A stretch of 64,000 nucleotides of DNA, taken from Nostoc edaphicum CCNP1411. Lineage in GTDB: Bacteria > Cyanobacteriota > Cyanobacteriia > Cyanobacteriales > Nostocaceae. Both the position numbers and the translations under genes were made by a program. Below, piece after piece: positions 18,683 through 26,044 of the stretch; the stretch's first letter is position 1; every line of letters starts with the position of its first letter. The stretch is taken from NCBI RefSeq assembly GCF_014023275.1, contig NZ_CP054698.1:3782001-3846000 (forward strand). Reading direction: 5' to 3'. Under the pieces are notes generated by a model. That model saw nothing but the letters and a program-made list of their open reading frames with translations. It had not been told where the DNA came from and ran no database searches.

Positions 18683-18811
18683 GTGGCGGGTAGCTCAGTT
18701 TGGTAGAGCGCTAAACATCCTTGTTCACCCCTTGCCTGCAAAGGCCGACGAATTAGGGTTATCGATTAGGGTTCGAGAGGTCGCGGGTTCAAATCCCGCT
18801 CCGTTACACCA
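18683..18811 (+). ncRNA. Y-like RNA 3: tRNA fold (loop TTAGGGT) with Ro-binding module
   Basis: The 8-bp acceptor GTGGCGGG / TCCGTTAC (18683-18690 / 18800-18807; three G-U pairs) is followed by A and an encoded CCA at 18809-18811. The D-arm is GCTC-AGTTTGGTA-GAGC and the T-arm GCGGG-TTCAAAT-CCCGC. The Y module is the 50-nt segment 18714-18763 (CCTTGCC, TGCAAA loop, GGCCGACG, AGGGTTATC). The bracketing anticodon stem would be CTA plus GA against TCGAG (18773-18777), with one A-G mismatch and a 7-nt loop TTAGGGT. Variable region AGGTC (18778-18782) and all tRNA spacings match copy 2. AGG as an anticodon is not expected in bacteria, which argues against a role in translation. Confidence 0.85.
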
Positions 18812-18856
18812 AATAATTTTGGATTAAATTTAAAATCCAAAATCCAAAATTTTCAT

Positions 18857-18984
18857 GTGGCAGATAGCTCAGTTGGTAGAGCGCCGAAAAACATCCTTGT
18901 TCACACCTTGCCTGAGAAGGCCGACGAATTAGGGTTATCGCCTCTTAAGCCGGATGTCGCAGGTTCAAATCCTGCTCTGCCACC
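18857..18984 (+). ncRNA. Y-like RNA 4: tRNA fold (anticodon CTT) with Ro-binding module
   Basis: The acceptor GTGGCAGA / TCTGCCAC (18857-18864 / 18976-18983) is eight Watson-Crick pairs; C 18984 follows, and no CCA is encoded (TTT comes next). The D-arm is GCTC-AGTTGGTA-GAGC and the T-arm GCAGG-TTCAAAT-CCTGC. The anticodon stem CCG (18884-18886) plus GC (18940-18941) pairs perfectly with GCCGG (18949-18953) around the loop CTCTTAA. The 53-nt insert 18887-18939 holds the Y module: ACCTTGCC, TGAGAA loop, GGCCGACG, AGGGTTATC. It ends 37 bp before the Ro60 start codon, so RNA and mRNA are probably cut from one transcript. Confidence 0.87.
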
Positions 18985-19020
18985 TTTCATTTTTGCCCGC
19001 AAGGGCCGGGAGATGAAGCG

Positions 19021-20622
19021 ATGAATTACAATTTTTTCACTAAAAAGAAGACAACTACACCCCAAAATCAACCTATCCCCGGACGAGAAGCAGAAATGGT
19101 TCAAGGACGTTCCGGCGCCTGGATGTTTGATGCTGGCATTTGGAAAATGCTGCGCCGTTGTTTGTTGGTTGGCACAGCAAAAAGCACTTACTACGCTGGT
19201 AAACAGGAATTAACAGAGGATTTTGTAACAGTTGTAAGACTTGCTGTTGCCGAAAATCCTGGACGTGTAGCAGAAGAAATTTTGTATGCTAGCGATGGAC
19301 GCGCCATCAATAACAGTGCGCCTATCTTGGCTTTGGTATTGCTATCGATGGGTGAAACACCAGAAGCAAAACAGGCATTTGGTGAAATATTCCCGCAAAT
19401 TGTCCGCACTGGTAGCCACTTCTACGAATGGCTGAACTACACCAAATCTCTGCGGGGATTTGGCAAAGTAGTGCGGGAAGCTGGTAAAACTTGGCTCTCA
19501 AGGGAAGATGTCAAAGGCTTGGCTTATCAACTGTTGAAATATCAACAGCGTCAAGGCTTCTCCCACCGAGATGCGTTGCGGTTGTTTCATGTCAAACCGC
19601 CTACAGAAAATCACCGTCAACTATTTGAGTGGGTAGTTAGAGGCTGGGAAGAATTGCCAGCAGACATCCCCTCAGAGGCGTTGGCGCAGATTTGGTGGTA
19701 TGAGTGGCTCAAGCGGAATCCCACCCAAACCCATGAAGCTATTTCTCAAGGACGCTTAACCCACGAAATGGCTGCACCTGTGGGCAAAATGGATAAGCAA
19801 GCTTGGCAGCTGCTATTTCAAGAAATGCCAATAGGTGCAATGTTACGTAACCTGGGTTCTTTAACTGAACTGGGTGTGTTACGAGCTGATGAAAACGCTA
19901 ATTTGCTCCAAGTGGAAGCAGTTCTTAATCGCAGAGAACATCTGCGTAAAGGTCGCATCCATCCGATTGATGTTTTGAAAGCACTCAAAACTTATGAATC
20001 TGGTGGAACATTAGGACGCAGTAAGAAAACTTGGAACCCAGTTCCTCGAATTGTGGACATTTTAGAAAAGGCGGTTGAACTGTCTTTTGATGTTGTCCAA
20101 CCCACAGGTAAAGTGTTCATGCACGCCGTAGACGTTTCTGGTTCTATGGGTAGCATGGTTGCAGATATGGGACTGACTTGCTGTGAAATTGCCACCACAA
20201 TGGCACTGGTGACAGCAAAAGCAGAGAAAAACTACATGATTCGCGGCTTTGCTACCGAATTCCGGGAATTAGGTATCACCGCCAAAGATAGTTTTAGTTC
20301 TGCGGTTCGCAAAGCTAGCAACCAAAACTTTGGTGGAACGGATGCATCTGTAGCTTACGACTGGATGATTAAGAATAAGTTCAAAGCTGATGTAGTCTGC
20401 TTTTGGACTGACTCGGAAAGCTGGGCTGGGTATAAGCATCCAAGTCAAGCGCTGAAGGAGTACCGCAAAAAGGTAAATCCCAACGTCAAGGCGGTGTATG
20501 TCACCTTGACACCTTACCAAATTACTTTGGTAGATCCTGAAGATTCGCTGTCTTGGGATTTGGCAGGGTTCGACCCAGGTACGCCTCGGATCATCCAGAT
20601 GCTTGGTGCGGGTGAATTGTAG
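19021..20622 (+). CDS. rsr: Ro60 orthologue (TROVE and von Willebrand A domains)
   Basis: The 533-residue protein starts at ATG 19021 with GGGAG 8 bp upstream. Residues about 20-365 form the helical-repeat TROVE ring. It contains family phrases such as MLRNLGSLTELGVL (about 274-287) and KGRIHPIDVLKALKTYESGG (about 310-329), which are very close to human Ro60. Residues about 366-533 are a von Willebrand A domain with a complete MIDAS motif (DVSGSMGS from Asp371) and GGTDAS. Ro60 binds the 3' ends of misfolded RNAs through its central hole and binds Y RNAs on its outer face. In bacteria it works with PNPase or other exonucleases. Four Y-like RNAs lie directly upstream and one downstream, so the operon encodes both protein and RNA partners. 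Confidence 0.95.
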   Translation: MNYNFFTKKKTTTPQNQPIPGREAEMVQGRSGAWMFDAGIWKMLRRCLLVGTAKSTYYAGKQELTEDFVTVVRLAVAENPGRVAEEILYASDGRAINNSAPILALVLLSMGETPEAKQAFGEIFPQIVRTGSHFYEWLNYTKSLRGFGKVVREAGKTWLSREDVKGLAYQLLKYQQRQGFSHRDALRLFHVKPPTENHRQLFEWVVRGWEELPADIPSEALAQIWWYEWLKRNPTQTHEAISQGRLTHEMAAPVGKMDKQAWQLLFQEMPIGAMLRNLGSLTELGVLRADENANLLQVEAVLNRREHLRKGRIHPIDVLKALKTYESGGTLGRSKKTWNPVPRIVDILEKAVELSFDVVQPTGKVFMHAVDVSGSMGSMVADMGLTCCEIATTMALVTAKAEKNYMIRGFATEFRELGITAKDSFSSAVRKASNQNFGGTDASVAYDWMIKNKFKADVVCFWTDSESWAGYKHPSQALKEYRKKVNPNVKAVYVTLTPYQITLVDPEDSLSWDLAGFDPGTPRIIQMLGAGEL

Positions 20623-20670
20623 ATATTGCTGAAGGGTAAAGGATGAAACACTTTATCCTTCATACTTCAT

Positions 20671-20778
20671 GGCGGGTTATCCTTGTTCGCAACTTGCCTT
20701 TCGGGGCCGAAGAATTTAGGGTTATCGGTTACGTCTCCACCATTGTGGGGATTAGCGGGTTCAACCCCCGCACCCGCC
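20671..20778 (+). ncRNA. Y-like RNA 5, downstream of Ro60, without D-arm
   Basis: A 7-bp perfect closing stem GGCGGGT / ACCCGCC (20671-20677 / 20772-20778) and a T-arm GCGGG-TTCAACC-CCCGC (20755-20771) are tRNA-like, but no D-arm exists. The Y module follows the acceptor almost directly: TATCCTTG, CTTGCC, a TTTCGG loop, GGCCGAAG and AGGGTTATCGG, at about 20678-20727. Next is a separate 6-bp hairpin CTCCAC-CATT-GTGGGG (20735-20750). T-rich DNA (TTTGTTTTT) after 20778 could act as terminator. It starts 48 bp after the Ro60 stop. No CCA is encoded. Confidence 0.82.
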
Positions 20779-22291
20779 TTTGTTTTTGATTTTACCTCAC
20801 GCAAATAAGAAGGCGATTTAATTTTTGAATGGTCGTTTTTCTATTTCAGCGATGGGTAAGAGTAGGGTTTTTTCGATGTGCGATCGCATCTGTCAAACTT
20901 CCTAGTTGCAATTATGCTAATTCAATCAAAAATCTTGCTATGAATGTGCTGCAAGATTTTTCACTTATTTCTAGACTATGAATTGCTTTTTTTACTTCCT
21001 CTATTTTTTGCTCAAATGGCAGTTTAGTAAGTATTTTTAGTGCTTTATTTAAGCTTATTTTGCTCTCCCCAAAAGCTTCTTTACTTTCGTTATTTTTTAT
21101 AATTTGATGTAAAAATATTCCTAGCTCGTGTAAGGTTATTCCCCTAAAATAATGACAACAAGCTAAAGAGAGAAGTACGTTAATCATTAATTTATCTTCT
21201 TTAACTCTTGTTGCAATCACTAAAGCTGTTTGAAAAAAATCTTGGCTTACTTTAAAACTTCTTTGGCAGTATTCAAATTCTTTGTTACTTTCTATAAGTT
21301 TTCCTTCTCTTTCATCAATTATTCCTAATCTGTGTGTAGTTAATGCAAATTTATAAAGTACTATGCCTAAGTTACTATAACAATCAATATATTCCAAAAC
21401 CATATTTCTGATAGCTTGAAAAAAAACATTGTCTAATAAATTTGGCTCTTGTCTTAAGTCCTCAAAACAACCTGCTCCATAAAACTCCATAGAATGATAA
21501 ACAATTTCTAAGGCAATAGTTTCCTGCTTAGTAAGTTCTTGTTTTACTGCTATTTCTGCATTTTCTATATTTAGATACATTTGTTCTTGAGTATCATTCA
21601 CTTTCGTGCAAGTAATTTTTGGGATAATTGTTTTGCAATTTTCAGATATTAATGTAGATAAAAATATTCCAGCTTTACCGTGAGATTGTTTCCAATCATC
21701 TGTTAATTTAAGTCTTTCTATCGCTTCTTGGCGGATAAGTTCATATAAATAGTATCCTTCACTGTTAAACTTCACTAAAGCTCTGTTTTTTAAATCCCTG
21801 AGAAATCGGAGTTTCTTTCGCTCATTTTGCTCATCCCAAAGTAAGCAAAAAATTCCTTTTTCAGATATTACAGGAATATATTGATAACGGTAACATCCTA
21901 AGCGACATAAAAGTTTATAGGCTTGGGGATTATCTTGTTGAAGTTTGTCAAACTGGCGTTGAACAAGTTTTTCTAGATTTTCTAAAGTTGGATGCCTCAA
22001 TAGATAATCACGATTATCCTGCCAGTAAACTTTTAAATTTCCTTGTGATTCCTTTAAAATTTCAGGACTCAGGAGAGACATAGCAAAGGCATTTCCGCCA
22101 TAGGCTCGATTTATTTCATAAAGAGCATCAGTATCTATAGTAATGTTGAAACTAACAAAATAATCCTCCCAAGCTTTATATTCCAACGCTTTTAGCCAAT
22201 AATATTGAAAATTTTTAAGCTTGATTAAGTCGGGTTCGTGCAGTAACTCACAGCTTGTGATTAGGGTGACTGACTGCACACTTTGATGAGC

Positions 22292-23433
22292 TATAGGACT
22301 AATATTTGATTTCTGAAAAAGCTCCGTACATTTGAAGAGTCGCAAAATCAAAGGTAGTGTGCCGGATAAACCACTCAAACATCCATTTGAGATGTGAGAA
22401 CGAAGGAATCAAGGCACAGAAACGCCGCACCCAGGTTTTAGCTTGTAACCAAATATCCTCAATTGGATTTTGTGACGGGCAATTAGGAGCAAAGCGGACG
22501 CAGTGAATTTTCCACTCCTCTTGAGACAAATCTTGGTTTACCTCGCCTAAAAAGTTTTGAACCAGATGTGAACGATGGTAAGAAGCACCATCCCCAAAAA
22601 AGAAGTAATCTTTGATTGGGGGGACTGATCTAATAAATAACGTAGATAATCAATTGTATTTTCTGAGTTACCTGCGTTATACGCTTTTAGTAGTAAGCTT
22701 CCCTCCAGATAGTCAACTGCCCCGTAGTATGTCTGTTTGTCTCGTATATTAACAACTCTCACTGCTATTTCTTGGTCAGTTTTTCCCCAGACATACCCAC
22801 TTAAATCTCCCCCACATTAAATGACACTCATCAAGCAGCAATACTCTCAACTTTCCTTCTTCAATTTCCTGCCGATGCCTTGCCAATAGTGTTTCAATCT
22901 CTTTTTTTTTTGCAGCAACAGCGTCCTCGTCAGCTTTTGGATTTAAAGAAGTAGTTTTCTTCCAACTAATTCCTGCCGCATCAAATAAGTCATAATAGCT
23001 CCGCTTTGACTCATAAGTTACATCATATTCAAAAGCCAATTTATATTCGAGTTCACCAAGTTCCCAACATTCTTTTGTTTGCAACCAACTTAAAACTTCT
23101 TCTCGTTGTTGAGCAGTTAAGTAACTTTTTTTTCCCTTGTGGTTCAGGCGCAGTCCCGAAATTCCATCTTCCTCATAAGCTTGCTTCCAGCTTGTTATCG
23201 AACCCAGTGACACATCTAAAATTGTTTGAATTTCCTCATACTTGTAGCCTTGATAAACCAATTTGACTGCCAACGCTTTCCTCACCTCACGCGCATCTGG
23301 GCGATCATCTATAAATTCTTGTAGTTCTGCGATCGCGGCTTGTAGATGCTGGTTTATCATTGTTAGCTATTAGACAAATATTCTGTCCGTATTATCTCGT
23401 AGTTTTTTTCAGAAATCAAATATGATTCCTATA
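22292..23433 (-). mobile_element. IS630-family insertion sequence, 1138 bp, TA target duplication
   Basis: Ends are near-perfect 27-bp inverted repeats: TAGGA(C/A)T(A/C)AT, then ATTTGATTTCTGAAAAA, with two mismatches. They lie at 22294-22320 and 23405-23431. They are flanked by TA at 22292-22293 and 23432-23433, the expected IS630/Tc1 target duplication. The element splits the STAND ATPase gene. Confidence 0.92.
22299..23360 (-). pseudogene. IS630 transposase, two frameshifts
   Basis: The transposase starts at ATG 23360 with an HTH region (YKYEEIQTILDVSLGSITSW) and the first catalytic aspartate in LLLDECHLMWG. The frame then shifts near 22800 at a run of five G (the expected DLSGYVWGKT continues in another frame). 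It shifts back near 22622 at a run of six C. The second aspartate (FFFGDGASYH) and the glutamate (PSQNPIEDIW) are present in the restored frame. The two shifts cancel, so all DDE residues survive but no single frame spans them. Sequencing error or homopolymer slippage are alternatives to real decay. Confidence 0.85.
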
Positions 23434-24160
23434 GTACTGTTAATAGTTCTATATAGTTACTATTATGTGATTTTATGAATTCACCATTTATCAAAGCAAA
23501 TTCAAGATGATGAATTAACACGCCGATTCTATGCTCTTGGAGCTTGCTTTTAAATTGCTCCATCAAAGTCATAAAATCTTGTTCTGGATTCTCTTTAAAA
23601 TGATATCTGAGCGTGACGCTAACCCAATCTTCTAATGAGTTGAGGTTTTGGGGTGTAGTTCCTACACGCAGATCAAGATATTCTAAACCTTGAAGCTCAA
23701 ACCATTTTGTAGCCAAGGTTGTTTTACCTATACCACCCTCTGAGTGAATTAGAATAACTTTTGCACCTTTGTTAACTAGTTCATCGAGGTCTGCGATCGC
23801 ATCCTCACGCCCCACAAAATCAGAATTTTTTGATGTTGAATTTTGATGTTCCTCTGTTTGAGATTTGCAAACTGGAATATCAACTATCTCTTGCCAATTT
23901 AGACCAAGCCTTTTACAAATTTCTTCAAAATTAAGGCGTTCAATTGGGATTATACGAAAGAAATTAGTAACTGTTGCGCGAGATAGTCCTAAATCTCTTG
24001 CTAAAGCAGTCTTATTTAAACTATTACGGATCAAAGCTTGATTTGCTTTTGCGATACCTTCTGTAGATGCCTGAAGCCCTCGCTTGGTCATATTCTAACT
24101 ACGCAATTTTTAATCATTTTAACTGAGCTAATTAAAAGTCATACACACTCATACACCAAG

Positions 24161-24202
24161 TCAGACACTCTGGATAGCTGACTCAGACACTATCTCAGAC
24201 AG
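24161..24202. promoter_or_regulatory. Three direct repeats TCAGACA(C/G) between divergent genes
   Basis: TCAGACAC at 24161-24168 and 24183-24190, and TCAGACAG at 24195-24202, lie between the STAND ATPase start and the nuclease start. They could be operator sites for the HTH of the STAND protein. This is inference from position only. Confidence 0.3.
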
Positions 24203-24242
24203 CAGCCCTCGAAGCTAGTTGATGTAGTCATTCACAACACTT

Positions 24243-24902
24243 ATGAAATCTACCTACATCAACGGACGATACTACTATCAAGGTAATAATGGCGTTCTTC
24301 TTCCTGCTGTCACCACAGTTTTAAAAGCGACACAGCCACCAAAGTCTCTAGCTGCCCTTTCCTATTAGCGTAGTAAAGTTGGTAACGTCGAGGCAAATCG
24401 AATCGCTGCTAACAGCCGTCGCCGAGGAAATGCCTTGCACCAATTGATTAAAGAAAACGTGCAAGGTTACTCGCCCAAACCTGACAACAACCTGATTCAG
24501 CCTTACTGGGATAGCGTTCAATCTGTGCTAAACCAACTTAGTGATGTTCAACTTGTTGAAGAAGCCGTGCCTAACTATAAAGAACTTTACGCCGGGAAAG
24601 TTGATTTAGTTGCTCGTTATCAAGGTATTCCCCATTTAATTGAATGGACTACAGCCGAGGAACCAAAACTGAGATTTGATAAGCTTTATGACAAGCCTTT
24701 ACAAGTAGCTGCTTATGGTGGTGCGATAAATCGGTATTATAGCGATCGCCTCTTTAACTGCAAAATTAACCATGCTCTCATTGTCGTAGCCTTGCCAGAT
24801 CAAGAAGCAGAGATTTTTCAATTTGACCGTGCAAAGCTAATTCATGTCTGGTATCAATGGCTTAATCGGCTGAATTTTTTCTTCAGTGCAATTGCTGCGT
24901 AG
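24243..24902 (+). pseudogene. PD-(D/E)XK nuclease-like gene with in-frame amber codon
   Basis: From ATG 24243 the frame reads MKSTYINGRYYYQGNNG, then VTTVLKATQPPKSLAALSY. It meets TAG at 24366-24368 and then continues as RSKVGNVEANRIAANSRRRG and on to 24902 without another stop. The downstream part has the nuclease core: AGKVDLVARYQGIPHLIEWT (Asp and Glu of the active site) and a later LQVAAYGGAI helix. This is the arrangement of small MGME1- or phage-exonuclease-like PD-(D/E)XK enzymes. The amber codon sits where a tryptophan (TGG) seems likely. The gene is probably inactive unless the stop is read through. An internal start near 24435 would lack the N-terminal part. Confidence 0.75.
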
Positions 24903-25003
24903 AAGTGCGATCGCAAAGCTCTTAGGGGTGACTCTGTTCAAAAATAAAATCGAGTCAGATAGCTTGGTAGGTTGCAAAACCGAATAGTTGTTTGACTCAA
25001 TTA

Positions 25004-25411
25004 TTAACCTTCTTCCTCCCAATCCTCAATCTGTAACCCATTCACGCGATTGAATTCACTCTTATTGTGGGTAACTAAGATTAAATTATGTGCCTGAGCA
25101 ATTGAGGCAATTTGTAAATCATAAGGACCAATAGGCGTACCCAAACTTGCCAATTCAGCACGAATTCGACCAAAAATTGTGGCGGCTATATCATCGAAAG
25201 TCAGAGAGACAAAATTATTGAGGAAAGCTAACTGTAAAGCTAGACTGCGTTGAGGATTCTTGCTTCTCATCGCACCATAAAACAGTTCAGCCTTAACAAT
25301 TGAACAAACAGCAATATCTTGTGGTGATAAAGACTCTAACCGTCGTCGCACTCCAGATATTGGACGATTTAGATAAACAATGCAAGCATTGGTATCTAAT
25401 AAATACATCAC
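25004..25411 (-). CDS. vapC: VapC-like PIN-domain ribonuclease toxin
   Basis: The 135-residue PIN domain opens with YLLDTNACIVYL (first metal-binding Asp). It continues with VKAELFYGA (Glu), GPYDLQIASIAQAHNLILVT (Asp) and NKSEFNRVNGLQIEDW at the end. PIN toxins cleave tRNA or mRNA when released from their antitoxin. The start overlaps the antitoxin stop by 4 bp, so the pair is translationally coupled. The C-terminal GLQIEDW is typical of functional VapC. Confidence 0.92.
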   Translation of the reverse strand: MMYLLDTNACIVYLNRPISGVRRRLESLSPQDIAVCSIVKAELFYGAMRSKNPQRSLALQLAFLNNFVSLTFDDIAATIFGRIRAELASLGTPIGPYDLQIASIAQAHNLILVTHNKSEFNRVNGLQIEDWEEEG

Positions 25412-25674
25412 TCTAATGGCTCCCGCATTTCATAGTCACCTTGGGGATATCTCACCAGAGTATCATCTTGCAGACAACCAGCCGTCTGTTCAAAAAAACC
25501 AGGAGGCCACCCCAATTCTTCAGGTGTTTTTACCTGCACTGGTGCTTCAACGTGACCTTTTGCTGCAAACATCTTCAGAGCATCAACAATTACTTCCTCT
25601 GCTGAAGCATACTTACCACTTTCAATCTGAGTTTGGATGAATTGCTCTATCTCTGGATTTAAGAACACATTCAT
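25408..25674 (-). CDS. Antitoxin of the VapC-like pair (ribbon-helix-helix type)
   Basis: An 88-residue protein with an N-terminal ribbon-helix-helix-like segment (MNVFLNPEIEQFIQTQIESG, then KYASAEEVIVDALKMFAAKG). The C-terminal acidic/proline tail (ELGWPPGFFEQTAG, ending EMREPLE) would occupy the toxin. The N-terminal motif is ParD/CopG-like rather than AbrB-like, a frequent swap in cyanobacterial TA pairs. It lies directly upstream of, and overlaps, the PIN toxin. Confidence 0.85.
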   Translation of the reverse strand: MNVFLNPEIEQFIQTQIESGKYASAEEVIVDALKMFAAKGHVEAPVQVKTPEELGWPPGFFEQTAGCLQDDTLVRYPQGDYEMREPLE

Positions 25675-26044
25675 AGATTTATTTACAAGGGTGTTTTTCC
25701 ATAACTATTTTAGTCTTAGGTGAGATTGTAACTGAACATTAGGCTGTTATTTATATGCTTTGGAGCAACAGCGCGATCGCACACCCGCCCAAAGCGATCG
25801 CACTTATATCTCTTGTAAGATGTACAATATGCTTGTTTAGCAACATAATGTAATATAACTTAGCAATCATGGAGCGATGCTGTTCCTTTTGAATCTAATT
25901 GCTAGGAAAGCAGCAATCTGCTACATATCAGGATGGTTTGATCTCAATTTGTCCACCCAAAGACAGTAGATTAAGTTTTGTCTGAATAACTATAAGGGAT
26001 GAAATAGCTCTGCTTTCCAAAAAGTGAAAAAGGAACAGATTTTT
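25675..26044. other. Intergenic region with HIP1 octamers
   Basis: About 370 bp between the TA pair and the reductase. It has two HIP1-type octamers near 25773 and 25795. No gene, strong hairpin or repeat family member was recognised. Confidence 0.5.

Larger units (their letters stand above)
20912..24091 (-). pseudogene. HTH + NB-ARC STAND ATPase, split by an IS630 element
   Basis: The N-terminal part (24091 to 23434) encodes a helix-turn-helix (about residues 25-45: NKTALARDLGLSRATVTNFF) and the start of an NB-ARC ATPase with P-loop GGIGKTTLA. The C-terminal part (22291 to 20912) continues the NB-ARC fold (HQSVQSVTLITSCELLHE) and then a helical repeat-like sensor region. Removing 22294-23433 (the element plus one TA) rejoins the reading frame exactly (VL|AHQSVQ), giving a 679-residue protein. 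STAND ATPases of this layout are signalling or defence-type switches. No effector domain is obvious beyond the HTH. Without excision the gene is broken. Low HIP1 content and AT-rich codon use hint at acquisition. Confidence 0.85.

Noticed and set aside
18306..18984. Calling the four RNAs ordinary tRNA genes
   Set aside because: The 8-bp acceptor, the 50-nt insertion with the Ro-binding motif, an AGG anticodon loop in one copy and adjacency to Ro60 all argue for Y-like RNAs, though intron-like removal is not excluded.
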